A DNA stretch of 64,000 bases from UBA5109 sp963975155 (lineage in GTDB: Bacteria; Pseudomonadota; Gammaproteobacteria; Pseudomonadales; Pseudohongiellaceae), in NCBI GenBank assembly GCA_963975155.1, contig CAXBFG010000001.1, positions 310,001 through 374,000 of the forward strand, read 5' to 3'. Under the pieces are notes generated by a model that did no database searches, was not told the DNA's origin, and saw only the letters and a list, made by a program, of their open reading frames with translations. Within the stretch, counting starts at the first letter, position 1. Every line of letters begins with the position of its first letter. The position numbers and the translations under genes were made by a program. Shown one piece after another: positions 25,216 through 34,167 of the stretch.

Positions 25216-28200
25216 GTGAAGCAGTTTACAATTTTTTCTCCGCCTCTGGGACAAACTGCCCCCCAAGCTGGCAGTCGGCAGTCCTGGGGTGGCCTGAGCG
25301 GTTCCGCATCTGCACTATGTATAGCCAATTGTGCCAGACAATTTCCAGGCCTGGTCCTTGTCCTCACGGAGAACAGCCAGCAGGCTCAGCGTTTGAAAGC
25401 CGAACTGGAATTTTTTTATCAAGCCGACAAGGAAATCCCGGACTTATTTCTGGAAGAGTTCCCGGACTGGGAGACACTGCCCTACGATAATTTTTCTCCA
25501 CACCAGGATATAGTTTCACATCGCCTGGAAATACTCGCACAAGTTCAAAACCAGAAAACCGGCATACTGATTGCCTCTATAGGCACTCTTCTGCATCGTT
25601 TAATACCTGCTTCATATTTACATGGTCGCTCTCTGAGCTTTACCCGTGGACAGGACCTTGATATCCACAGCTTACGTCTTAAACTGGAAAAGTCCGGATA
25701 TAGCTGTGTGGATACTGTTTATGAGCACGGCGAGTTTGCTTTGCGGGGCTCCATTCTTGATATTTATCCCATGGGATCGCAAGAACCCTATCGGATAGAA
25801 TTGTTTGATACAGAAGTCGAAAGTCTGCGCAGCTTTAATCCTGAAACACAGATTTCAAAACAGCCCATTGATTCTATAAATCTGCTGCCGGGTAAGGAAT
25901 ATCCGCTTGACCAGGAAGGTATTGCTTATTTTCGACAAAAATTTCGCGAAAGCTTCGACATTGACCTGAGAAAATGTCCACTCTACGAAGATGTTTCACA
26001 GGGTATCGCGACTGCAGGTATTGAATATTATCTGCCTTTGTTTTTTCCTGAACTGGTAAGCCTTTTTGATTATCTGCCAGCCAATACCCTGTTACTGAAT
26101 TTCGGCGCTATCCATGATGGCGCCGAACAGTTCTGGAGGGAAATAAGCAGTCGTTATGAAGACAGGCGCCATGACAAACAACGGCCCTTGCTGGCACCTG
26201 AAAAATTATTTATTCCTGTGCAAGAATGCTTTGCAGCGTGCAAAGCCTATGCCCAGATAAATCTGTATCAGCAGCATGAAGACAAGCAACAAGCCCTGGT
26301 AAAAACGCAGCCCTTCCCGGATCTCTCAGTTGACCATAAACTGGCTAATCCTTTGCTGAGGCTGGAGCAGTTTTTGATCAGCAATGCACAAACGCCAATA
26401 CTGTTTTGTACTGATTCTGCTGGTCGCCGTGAAACCCTGAGGGATTTACTCAAGAATATTCAGGTTTATCCCGAAGTCATCGACAACTGGGATGACTTTG
26501 TTAAGCATAAACCCTTATTGGCCATCACCATTGCACCGGTTGAGATGGGCTTATGGTTATTGGAGCCAGAGCTGATTGTAATTGCTGAAAGTCAGTTATT
26601 TGTTCATCACATCAGTCAACGACGACGACGTGGTAAATTTCAGGATAACACTGACTTTATTGTTAAAAACCTCACTGAATTACATGCCGGTGCGCCGGTT
26701 GTACATATTGATCACGGTGTAGGACGCTACAGGGGTTTGCAAAATTTTGATGTCGAGGGCCAGCAGACTGAATTTCTGGTTCTGGAATATGCCGAACAGG
26801 CAAAGCTTTATGTGCCGGTTTCTTCTTTGCATCTTATTAATCGATACAGTGGTGCTGATGCTGATTCTGCCCCATTGCATAAACTGGGCAGCGATCAATG
26901 GATAAAAGCACGACGCAAGGCCGCTGAAAAAGTTGTCGATGTGGCAGCCGAGCTGCTCGACATCTATGCCCGTCGCGAAGCCAAACAGGGGTATTTGTTT
27001 AACTTGCCAGAGCAGGAATATCAGATTTTTGCCAATAGCTTTCCCTTCGAGGAAACGGAAGATCAGCAAGAGACCATAAGTGCTGTTATTGAAGATATGA
27101 CAACAGTAAAAGCCATGGATCGTTTAATTTGTGGAGATGTCGGTTTCGGTAAAACAGAAGTTGCCTTGAGGGCCGCCTTTATCGCTGTACATAATCATAA
27201 GCAGGTAGCCATCCTTGTTCCGACAACTTTGTTGGCTCAGCAACACTACGATAACTTTAAAGACCGTTTTGCCGACTGGCCGGTGCGTGTTGCACTGCTA
27301 TCAAGATTTGTCGCCAAAGATGATCAGGATAGCAGTCTGACTGATCTGCAAAACGGTAAAATTGATATCGTTATCGGCACCCATAAACTGTTGCAAGCTT
27401 CGGTTAAGTATAAGGATCTGGGGCTGTTAATCATTGATGAAGAACATCGCTTTGGTGTGCGCCAGAAGGAAATGCTTAAAGCCATGCGTGCCGATGTAGA
27501 CATCCTTACCCTAACAGCGACCCCTATTCCAAGAACATTGAACATGGCGATGTCCGGCATGCGCGATCTGTCAATAATAGCCAGCCCACCGGCACGTCGT
27601 TTATCGATCAAGACCTTTATTCGTCAATCCGATGCCCCTCTGATCAAAGAAGCTATTCTGCGCGAATTGCTGCGTGGAGGGCAGGTATTCTTCCTGCATA
27701 ATGAAGTTCGAACCATAGAAAAGGCCGCCGAGGATATCCGCAAGCTGGTTCCAGAAGCGAGAGTCGCTGTGGCACATGGGCAGTTACGAGAGCGGGAACT
27801 GGAACGGGTTATGTCGGAGTTTTACCACAAGCATTACAACGTACTGGTTTGTTCCACTATCATAGAAACGGGTATCGATATACCGAATGCAAACACCATT
27901 ATCATTGAACGTGCCGACAAATTTGGTCTCGCACAATTACACCAGTTGCGTGGTCGGGTCGGCCGCTCGCATCATCAGGCCTATGCCTATATGTTAACGC
28001 CGCCTCCCAAGAGTATGAGTAATGACGCAAAAAAACGTATAGATGCCATTGCAGCGGCGGACACCCTCGGTGCAGGTTTCACTCTGGCCAGTCATGATCT
28101 TGAAATTCGGGGCGCCGGAGAATTGCTCGGTGACGAACAAAGTGGTCACATCCAGACCATTGGTTTTTCGCTATACAGTGAAATGCTCGAGCAAACGATA

Positions 28201-28692
28201 AAATTAATGAAGGCCGGCAAGCAGTTGGATCTTGATAAACCCCTGCAGGAAAGTACCGAGATAAATTTGCGTATACCGGCCCTGATCCCCGACGATTATC
28301 TTCCGGATGTGCATTTACGCCTGCTTATGTATAAACGTATTGCCAATGCCCAGGATTCAGGAGGACTGAGAGAGCTGAAAGTGGAAATGATCGATCGTTT
28401 TGGCTTGCTGCCCATACCCGTTAATTATCTGTTCAGCGTTACAGAACTTAAATTACAGGCTGAACAACTCGGTATTGCTAAAATTGAAGCAAATATAAAA
28501 GTCGGTAAAATGCATTTTAAAAGTGATACAGTTATCGATCCGTATTCACTTGTTAAACTGGTACAGGAACAATCGACGGTTTTTAGTTTGGCCGGAGGCA
28601 AGGAGTTGAAGTTTAATCATGATAAAGCTGATGCGGATGAACGACTGGAATTTATTCAAAACACCTTAACCTTGTTAAATACGGCTGCCTGA
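25216..28692 (+). CDS. mfd: Transcription-repair coupling factor Mfd
   Basis: Mfd displaces RNA polymerase stalled at DNA damage and recruits UvrA. At 1158 residues it is full length. Order of domains: a UvrB-like N-terminal module with PYDNFSPHQDI and GSILDIYPMGS; the RNA-polymerase-interacting domain around residue 500 (VHIDHGVGRYRGLQ); then the RecG-like translocase with Walker A (GDVGFGKTE, about 638), DEEH (about 741), TATPIPRTL and QLRGRVGR; then the C-terminal D7 domain. The start is GTG at 25216 with AGGGA five bases upstream. csiV follows three bases after the stop. Confidence 0.97.
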   Translation: MKQFTIFSPPLGQTAPQAGSRQSWGGLSGSASALCIANCARQFPGLVLVLTENSQQAQRLKAELEFFYQADKEIPDLFLEEFPDWETLPYDNFSPHQDIVSHRLEILAQVQNQKTGILIASIGTLLHRLIPASYLHGRSLSFTRGQDLDIHSLRLKLEKSGYSCVDTVYEHGEFALRGSILDIYPMGSQEPYRIELFDTEVESLRSFNPETQISKQPIDSINLLPGKEYPLDQEGIAYFRQKFRESFDIDLRKCPLYEDVSQGIATAGIEYYLPLFFPELVSLFDYLPANTLLLNFGAIHDGAEQFWREISSRYEDRRHDKQRPLLAPEKLFIPVQECFAACKAYAQINLYQQHEDKQQALVKTQPFPDLSVDHKLANPLLRLEQFLISNAQTPILFCTDSAGRRETLRDLLKNIQVYPEVIDNWDDFVKHKPLLAITIAPVEMGLWLLEPELIVIAESQLFVHHISQRRRRGKFQDNTDFIVKNLTELHAGAPVVHIDHGVGRYRGLQNFDVEGQQTEFLVLEYAEQAKLYVPVSSLHLINRYSGADADSAPLHKLGSDQWIKARRKAAEKVVDVAAELLDIYARREAKQGYLFNLPEQEYQIFANSFPFEETEDQQETISAVIEDMTTVKAMDRLICGDVGFGKTEVALRAAFIAVHNHKQVAILVPTTLLAQQHYDNFKDRFADWPVRVALLSRFVAKDDQDSSLTDLQNGKIDIVIGTHKLLQASVKYKDLGLLIIDEEHRFGVRQKEMLKAMRADVDILTLTATPIPRTLNMAMSGMRDLSIIASPPARRLSIKTFIRQSDAPLIKEAILRELLRGGQVFFLHNEVRTIEKAAEDIRKLVPEARVAVAHGQLRERELERVMSEFYHKHYNVLVCSTIIETGIDIPNANTIIIERADKFGLAQLHQLRGRVGRSHHQAYAYMLTPPPKSMSNDAKKRIDAIAAADTLGAGFTLASHDLEIRGAGELLGDEQSGHIQTIGFSLYSEMLEQTIKLMKAGKQLDLDKPLQESTEINLRIPALIPDDYLPDVHLRLLMYKRIANAQDSGGLRELKVEMIDRFGLLPIPVNYLFSVTELKLQAEQLGIAKIEANIKVGKMHFKSDTVIDPYSLVKLVQEQSTVFSLAGGKELKFNHDKADADERLEFIQNTLTLLNTAA

Positions 28693-28695
28693 ATC

Positions 28696-29559
28696 TTGAT
28701 TAAGAAGCTCTCCATTATCGGATTAATTACTTCACTTGCTTTAGTAACAGGTAACTGGTCTCTTGCTCAAGGCTTTAGTTATGATGGTAATCGCTGGTAT
28801 GAAATCGAAGTCAGTATTTTCACCAACCAGGGTGTGGATACCGGTAATCAGGAACTGTTTTTACCGGGTAAAGTGGAATTGATTTATCCGCAGGCAATTC
28901 GTGAGTTAACTCCCTTACTGAAAAATTATACGCTTGATTTTTCTGCGCTTGAAACTAACAGCATACTGGTTCCGGAATCCGACTCAATACCTATCAACAG
29001 ATATGAAGCAGAGGTTTTCGGGCCGGAGTATCGAGAGCCTAATACCGATTTCCGTTTATTGGACAAAGCTCGTGATCCTTTTATTGCTCTGGGGCCGGAC
29101 GAATTTGAGTTTGCACGTTTCAATCGAAATATTGATGCCAGTCCGGAGCATCGCATGCTCTATCATGCGGTATGGCGTCAGCCGGTACTCAACAAAATCC
29201 AGGCAACAGCAATTTTTGTCAGCGGCGGAGATCGTTATGGCCAGCATACTGAGCTAGAGGGCAGCCTGCTGATCAGTTACAACATTAATCGGGTAGATGT
29301 CGATGCCCGGCTGTGGCGCAATAGCTTTAATATTAGCAGCGATCAGAACTGGAATGTTCCTCCCCAACCCTTTCCTGCCGAGATGCCGGATTCAGATTCT
29401 GAATTTTTTGAACTGGTCATCGATCAGGTCTATCCGATGTTTGAAACACGACAGATGATCAGTAATGAACTGCATTATCTGGATCATCCTGCTATAGGGG
29501 TGCTGATCGAAGTCAGACCTTATGAGCTACCTTCCATCTTCGATTTCTCACTGGACTAA
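28696..29559 (+). CDS. csiV: CsiV-like periplasmic protein
   Basis: This 287-residue protein starts with a signal peptide (IKKLSIIGLITSLALVTGNWSLAQG) and continues WYEIEVSIFTNQ, the opening strand typical of the CsiV family. CsiV in Pseudomonas is a peptidoglycan-binding partner of the surface LPS modification/CAMP resistance pathway; whether that holds here is inferred. Position right behind mfd is the same as in Pseudomonas. The only usable start is TTG at 28696, three bases after the mfd stop and without a clear ribosome site, suggesting translational coupling to mfd. Confidence 0.75.
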   Translation: MIKKLSIIGLITSLALVTGNWSLAQGFSYDGNRWYEIEVSIFTNQGVDTGNQELFLPGKVELIYPQAIRELTPLLKNYTLDFSALETNSILVPESDSIPINRYEAEVFGPEYREPNTDFRLLDKARDPFIALGPDEFEFARFNRNIDASPEHRMLYHAVWRQPVLNKIQATAIFVSGGDRYGQHTELEGSLLISYNINRVDVDARLWRNSFNISSDQNWNVPPQPFPAEMPDSDSEFFELVIDQVYPMFETRQMISNELHYLDHPAIGVLIEVRPYELPSIFDFSLD

Positions 29560-29576
29560 AACCTGCAGACGCTAAG

Positions 29577-29718
29577 CCGCATGTAGTGCTTCCGTTTATT
29601 TTTTTTCCAATGAATGGACCCGAGAGGAAGCTCTTCTCGCTCAGCCTAACCGCGGCCGACGCTTGCCGGTCGGCACAAAGACATGCGGTCTACCGGCTTC
29701 CTCGCAGAGTTTCCTCTC
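29577..29718. repeat. Nested inverted-repeat element
   Basis: GAGAGGAAGCTCT (29622-29634) pairs with AGAGTTTCCTCTC (29706-29718) with one G-T mismatch. Inside, GCCGAC (29655-29660) faces GTCGGC (29669-29674). CCGCATGT (29577-29584) also matches ACATGCGG (29681-29688), giving an alternative fold. Confidence 0.55.
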
Positions 29719-29779
29719 ATGCCTGATCAGCATCAGGTAAATCGTTTCACAATTTGAGGGCTTACTTAAACTACATTAG

Positions 29780-29883
29780 ACAGAGTTGCTGCTTGGGCTC
29801 TGGAGATGTTCGAGACAGGATGTCGAGACCAAGTGCACAGGGATGTGCGTCTACGCTCTCCAGAGCTCCGACAGCGACTCTGT
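29780..29883. repeat. 27-bp inverted repeat enclosing two GGA-loop hairpins
   Basis: The arms 29780-29806 and 29857-29883 match at 22 of 27 positions; both include GCTCTGGAGA or its complement. The 50-base centre holds GACAGGATGTC (29814-29824) and GCACAGGGATGTGC (29835-29848), short stems with GGA in the loop. The second contains ACAGGGATGT, which matches the CsrA/RsmA consensus core ACARGGAUGU when read as RNA from the plus strand. Confidence 0.6.
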
Positions 29884-29915
29884 CTATACACTAAAGTCTT
29901 CCAACTGCTCCGCTG

Positions 29916-30674
29916 CTAAATCTCTAATAGGCTGGCGCTGATCAAACTGCGTATATCATCCAGGCCAGTGCTTAATACCTTTTTTATAGCATCGAGACTG
30001 ATCAATTCATCGCTGAGTCCGGCGGCTGGATTTACCACCAAAGCAATACAGACATAAGCAATACCAAGTTCCCTCGCCAGTACAGCCTCTGGCATGCCGG
30101 TCATGCCGACAATGTCACAGGCATCACGTTTCAGTTTCTGAATTTCAGCCGCAGTCTCCAGACGCGGCCCCTGGGTGCAAGCAAAGCAACCACCATTACT
30201 TACTGGCATTTTTAGAGTTGCGGCTGCTTCAAGCAAAATCTCGCGTAGTCGGGAATCGTAGGGAAAGGTAAAATCACAATGGTCATGCAGTGAGTTTAGG
30301 CCATCAAAAAAACTATGCTCTCGTCCCCAGGTGTAGTCAATTAACTGATCAGGAATAACAATCGTTCCGGGAGACAAACCATGTTTTATTCCACCTACTG
30401 CATTGACTGCAATTATGCTTGTGACACCCGCTTCCTTGAGGGCCCAGAGGTTCGAGCGATAATTGATTTTATGTGGAGGCAGATTGTGTTGCTCTCCATG
30501 TCTAGGCAAGAAATAAACAGGCCTGTTTGCTAAACGTTCCTGCGCAAGTTTAACTTTTTGTTTCGCGTAGGGAGTTTCTATTTCCTGATATGAAAGTTGC
30601 TGATCAGTAAGCCCGGTATTGAGCCGATAAAAACCGCTGCCACCTATAATACCGATGTCGCTCTGAAAGCTCAC
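29916..30674 (-). CDS. mtnP: S-methyl-5'-thioinosine / thioadenosine phosphorylase
   Basis: This 252-residue protein belongs to the MTAP branch of purine nucleoside phosphorylases, which split methylthio-nucleosides with phosphate to recycle polyamine by-products. Visible landmarks are IGIIGGSGFY with the phosphate loop, FLPRHGEQHNLPPHKINYRSN, NAVGGI, TQGPRLETAAEI and GMTGMPEAVLARELG. In Pseudomonas the equivalent gene in this neighbourhood prefers methylthioinosine, made from MTA by a deaminase; that specificity is plausible here but cannot be read from sequence. It starts six bases after nfuA. Confidence 0.88.
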   Translation of the reverse strand: MSFQSDIGIIGGSGFYRLNTGLTDQQLSYQEIETPYAKQKVKLAQERLANRPVYFLPRHGEQHNLPPHKINYRSNLWALKEAGVTSIIAVNAVGGIKHGLSPGTIVIPDQLIDYTWGREHSFFDGLNSLHDHCDFTFPYDSRLREILLEAAATLKMPVSNGGCFACTQGPRLETAAEIQKLKRDACDIVGMTGMPEAVLARELGIAYVCIALVVNPAAGLSDELISLDAIKKVLSTGLDDIRSLISASLLEI

Positions 30675-30680
30675 AATAGG

Positions 30681-31262
30681 TTAACGGTAGTAGGCATTTT
30701 CCTGATTACTGTGATCGGTAACATCTCTGACCGCACTCAGTTCAGGCAACTGTTCCAGCAACGTTTTTTCAACACCATCTTTTAAAGTGACATCAACCAT
30801 GCCGCAGCCCTGACAGCCGCCGCCGAATTTTAATACGGCAACCTTGTCCTCGGTGAGTTCTTCCAGAGTCACGTGCCCACCATGGCTCTGCAGCCCTGGA
30901 TTAATTTCATTGTAGAGAATGTAATTGATCTTATCCTGTAAAGAACTGTTTTCCGTCATCTTTGGCATACGGGAATTAGGGGCCTTTATGGTTAATTGGC
31001 CGCCCATGCTGTCTTTTGCAAAATCGACAACTGCATCTTCAAGATAAACCTGGCTCTTACCCTCGATATAGGCTTTAAAGCTTCCATAATCAACGGCTTG
31101 ATCTCCTTCCTGCTCTTCTCCGGGGCGGCAAAAAGCAATACAGGTTTCAGCTTTTGGAGTGCCGCCATCCAAAACAAACACACGGATGGCTATGCCTTCA
31201 CAGTCCTGTTTAGCTAGAAGATCAGCAAGGTATTTTTTTCCGGATTCTGTAATTTCAATCAT
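30681..31262 (-). CDS. nfuA: Fe-S biogenesis protein NfuA
   Basis: NfuA is a carrier that holds and delivers 4Fe-4S clusters, protecting client enzymes under oxidative stress or iron limitation. The 193 residues combine a degenerate A-type domain (1-100) and a C-terminal Nfu domain with the cluster motif GGCQGC (Cys150 and Cys153). The A-type domain lacks the paired C-terminal cysteines of true A-type carriers, as in E. coli NfuA. It is first in a two-gene unit with mtnP and divergent from the DUF2970 gene. Confidence 0.95.
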   Translation of the reverse strand: MIEITESGKKYLADLLAKQDCEGIAIRVFVLDGGTPKAETCIAFCRPGEEQEGDQAVDYGSFKAYIEGKSQVYLEDAVVDFAKDSMGGQLTIKAPNSRMPKMTENSSLQDKINYILYNEINPGLQSHGGHVTLEELTEDKVAVLKFGGGCQGCGMVDVTLKDGVEKTLLEQLPELSAVRDVTDHSNQENAYYR

Positions 31263-31375
31263 GGTTTTCTTCTGTTAAGTGTTCTGCAAAGAGTTCAATA
31301 AATTAGGGTATAATCAGCGTACTGAAAAGTCATTGCGGGCAGTACCAACATGATCAGGTTTTGACCAGTTTAAAC

Positions 31376-31390
31376 CCGGCTTAAAGCCGG
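31376..31390. repeat. GC-rich palindrome between nfuA and the DUF2970 gene
   Basis: CCGGCTTAAAGCCGG forms a short GC-rich stem in the divergent intergenic region, about 80 bases before the DUF2970 start. It may be part of a leader or an operator; no role is evident. Confidence 0.35.
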
Positions 31391-31472
31391 CTTTGCTAAT
31401 CTGGGGTATTCTGGAAACTCTGCTCAGCAGGCAACATTTTCATTCACTAACTCTATATAAGGTCGAATCATT

Positions 31473-31709
31473 GTGGATCAAGCTCAGGAAAAAAGCAAAG
31501 ACTCCGAACAAAACCCAAACCAGAAAAAAATCCCTTTCTGGCGCATCATGCTAAGTGTTATGCAGGCAAGTATTGGCGTGCAGAATGCAAAAAACAGGGA
31601 GCGTGACTTCACCCAGGGCAGCCTCGTTCCTTTTATCGTGGCTGCACTGCTTTTTACCGGTGTTTTTGTCCTGGTGGTGCTTTTTGCCGTGAAAATGGCG
31701 CTTGGCTAG
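31473..31709 (+). CDS. DUF2970 small membrane protein
   Basis: This 78-residue protein has a polar N-terminus, then WRIMLSVMQASIGVQNAKNRERDF, the conserved motif of DUF2970, and one C-terminal membrane helix (about 50-73). Proteins of this family are widespread in Proteobacteria; no function is known. The start is GTG at 31473 with TAAGG upstream. It converges on the 42-residue membrane peptide. Confidence 0.8.
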   Translation: MDQAQEKSKDSEQNPNQKKIPFWRIMLSVMQASIGVQNAKNRERDFTQGSLVPFIVAALLFTGVFVLVVLFAVKMALG

Positions 31710-31733
31710 CAGAAGCCGGCCTAAATAACAGTA

Positions 31734-31862
31734 TCAGCCATTTGCCAGAAAGATCATTGCTCCAACAGCAATAGCAATCAGAAAGAAGATGGCTATTGCA
31801 TCTGCCCTGCTGTCAGCTTCATTGTTTTCAGTATCTGTGATGTTCTGTTCGGTGTTACTCAT
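31734..31862 (-). CDS. Small membrane peptide, 42 residues
   Basis: This short reading frame starts with ATG at 31862 and encodes a polar, acidic stretch of about 20 residues (MSNTEQNITDTENNEADSR) followed by a clean hydrophobic helix (about 23-40, AIAIFFLIAIAVGAMIFL) and ends in ANG. An in-frame ATG two codons earlier (31868) is also possible. The ribosome site is weak. The sharp division into polar head and membrane helix argues that it is a real small membrane protein. It converges on the DUF2970 gene and is divergent from the reductase gene. Function unknown. Confidence 0.6.
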   Translation of the reverse strand: MSNTEQNITDTENNEADSRADAIAIFFLIAIAVGAMIFLANG

Positions 31863-31996
31863 GGTCATAAGTTTCTGTTCGGTTAGGAAAGTGTGATTAT
31901 CCTCAGCTGGGACTCAAAACTCAAGACCGGATGGCACTTAAAGACGGGATTGTGTATTATCGCGGCCTCAGAATTTAGCTACTTATAGACTCAACT

Positions 31997-33655
31997 ATGT
32001 ATATCTACGACGATTACGATCACAAGATGCTGGAAGAACGTATTATCCAGTTTCGGGATCAGACCCAACGTTTTCTGGCCGGGCTGATAACGCCTGAGCA
32101 ATTTCTACCGCTTCGTTTGCAGAATGGCTTATACATACAGCGCCTGGCCCCGATGCTGCGAGTTGCTGTTCCTTACGGACTGCTCTCTTCCACCCAGTTG
32201 AGAAAACTGGCTTCTATTTCAAGAGATTACGATAAAGGTTATGCGCATTTATCGACACGTCAGAATGTGCAATTCAACTGGCCTAAACTGGAGCAATTAC
32301 CCGATTTGCTGGAAGAATTAGCTGAAGTCAGTATGCACGCCATTCAAACCAGCGGGAACTGTATCCGTAATACTACGACTGATCAGTTTGCCGGTTCATC
32401 ACCCAATGAAATAGAGGATAGTCGTCCCTGGTGTGAAATTATTCGACAGTGGTCTACCTTTCATCCTGAATTTGCCTATTTGCCTCGTAAATTCAAGATT
32501 GCCGTCTGTGGAACCGAAGTCGATCAGGCCGCAACACAGGTTCACGATATTGGCTTATATATATTAAAAAATGATAAGGGAGAACTGGGCTTTAAAGTTT
32601 TGGTCGGTGGTGGTTTGGGAAGAACGCCGCATATTGGCCAGGTCATTTGTGACTTCCTGCCATGGCGCCACCTGTTGACCTACCTTGATGCCATAATGCG
32701 TATCTACAACATGGAAGGACGCAGGGATAATAAATTCAAGGCACGCATAAAAATACTGGTCAAGGAACTGGGCATAGATCTGTTTCGTGAGAAAGTCGAA
32801 GCGCAGTGGCTTTTTGGTAAAGATGGTGAAGCGACACTGACAGAAGCAGAAGTAGCACGTTGCAAAAGTTATTTTACCAGCCCGGCTTATGAAGAATTGT
32901 CCGATGAAGATGAAGTTATCAGTACTGCCTTAAAGTCTGACTTGCTGTTTCAGCACTGGTATGAGCGTAATGTTGCTCAGCATAAAGTGAGTGGCTATCG
33001 CATTCTGACACTGTGCATGAAAGAAACCGGTGTGGCTCCCGGAGATATCACAGATCGCCAAATGGAGTTCGTAGCAGATCTGGCAGATCGCTACAGCTTT
33101 TCAGAGTTGCGGGTCACACACGAACAAAACCTGACGCTGGCAGACGTCAGATTGAAAGATCTCTATGAAATTTATAAGGCTTGCAAAACAGAAAGTCTGG
33201 CCACACCCTATCTGGGTTTACTAAATGATATTATCTGCTGCCCTGGCGGAGATTTTTGCTCACTTGCCAATGCCAAATCCATTCCTATTGCCGAAGCCAT
33301 ACAGCGTCGATTCGATGACTTTGATCGTTTGCAGGAAATTGGCGATATCAGCCTCAATATTTCCGGTTGCATGAATGCCTGCGGGCATCATCATGTTGGC
33401 AATATCGGTATATTGGGAGTCGATAAAAAAGGCGAAGAGTTTTACCAGATTACTTTGGGTGGTGATGCAGGACGAGAAGCCAAAATAGGAAAAGTTCTGG
33501 GCCCCTCTTTTGCGCAGGAAAAAATACCCGATGTCATAGAGCAAGTCATACAGATTTATTTAAGTGAAAGACAGGATCAGGAAAAATTTATAGATACCTA
33601 TCAGCGTCTGGGAATAGAACCCTTTAAGGAGAAAGTATATGCCAAAGCTGATTAA
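31997..33655 (+). CDS. cysI: Sulfite/nitrite reductase hemoprotein, CysI-like
   Basis: This 552-residue enzyme belongs to the siroheme and 4Fe-4S sulfite/nitrite reductase family, which makes sulfide or ammonia by six-electron reduction. The cluster and siroheme ligands are visible as CPGGDFC (about 415-421) and CMNAC (about 457-461, followed by GHHHVGNIGILG). Substrate-binding regions STRQNVQFNW and TSGNCIRNTT are present. The same short form paired with DUF934 serves assimilatory sulfite reduction in Pseudomonas, so sulfite is the more likely substrate. No flavoprotein partner (CysJ) is present nearby, so the electron donor is unknown. Confidence 0.88.
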   Translation: MYIYDDYDHKMLEERIIQFRDQTQRFLAGLITPEQFLPLRLQNGLYIQRLAPMLRVAVPYGLLSSTQLRKLASISRDYDKGYAHLSTRQNVQFNWPKLEQLPDLLEELAEVSMHAIQTSGNCIRNTTTDQFAGSSPNEIEDSRPWCEIIRQWSTFHPEFAYLPRKFKIAVCGTEVDQAATQVHDIGLYILKNDKGELGFKVLVGGGLGRTPHIGQVICDFLPWRHLLTYLDAIMRIYNMEGRRDNKFKARIKILVKELGIDLFREKVEAQWLFGKDGEATLTEAEVARCKSYFTSPAYEELSDEDEVISTALKSDLLFQHWYERNVAQHKVSGYRILTLCMKETGVAPGDITDRQMEFVADLADRYSFSELRVTHEQNLTLADVRLKDLYEIYKACKTESLATPYLGLLNDIICCPGGDFCSLANAKSIPIAEAIQRRFDDFDRLQEIGDISLNISGCMNACGHHHVGNIGILGVDKKGEEFYQITLGGDAGREAKIGKVLGPSFAQEKIPDVIEQVIQIYLSERQDQEKFIDTYQRLGIEPFKEKVYAKAD

Positions 33656-34139
33656 GGATGCTCAGGTTATAAGCAATAACTGGCATCTCGTTGAAGCCGA
33701 TACAGGTATTGATGAAGTGCTGAGCTTAAATGCAGACAAACTATTGATACCTGTCAATTTATGGCTCGAACACAAAGCACAATTAAAAGAGACCGGAGCA
33801 GAATTTGGTCTGTGGTTCGACAGCAGCCAGAGTCCTGATCTGCTGGATGAAGATGCTAACAACTTCCCATTGATAGCTTTAAATTATCCAAGCTTTCGAG
33901 ATGGAAGAGCCTATTCCTACGCAGCGATTTTACGTCAGCAGGCGAAGTACGAAGGTGATTTGTGCGCAATCGGAGAAATTCTAAGAGATCAACTCAGCTA
34001 TATGTTAAGTTGCGGCTTTAGTAGTTTTTTAGTACCGGATGATGCTGATGAAGCATTATTATTGAGCGGCTTTCACGATTTTTCTGAAAATTATCAAAGC
34101 ACAGTCTTAAAACCCGTTCCGCTATTTCGCCGCCGATAA
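33639..34139 (+). CDS. DUF934 protein, partner of the sulfite reductase
   Basis: This 166-residue protein of the DUF934 family overlaps the reductase gene by 17 bases and has a good ribosome site (AAGGAG) inside it, so the two are translated together. It has no cysteine cluster motif or cofactor site that I can see. The family occurs almost only beside short CysI proteins and is thought to be needed for sulfite reduction, possibly as an electron-transfer or assembly helper. The conserved core FPLIALNYPSFRDGRAYSYA is visible near residue 73. Confidence 0.85.
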   Translation: MPKLIKDAQVISNNWHLVEADTGIDEVLSLNADKLLIPVNLWLEHKAQLKETGAEFGLWFDSSQSPDLLDEDANNFPLIALNYPSFRDGRAYSYAAILRQQAKYEGDLCAIGEILRDQLSYMLSCGFSSFLVPDDADEALLLSGFHDFSENYQSTVLKPVPLFRRR

Positions 34140-34167
34140 AACCAGTTGAGGAGTCTTTCCGTGACCC

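Larger units (their letters stand above)
29560..29915. other. Convergent intergenic region with two structured elements
   Basis: This gap lies between the ends of csiV and mtnP. It contains no gene. It holds two inverted-repeat elements (29577-29718 and 29780-29883), listed separately, that look like dispersed REP/MITE-type repeats or bidirectional terminator structures. Confidence 0.6.
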
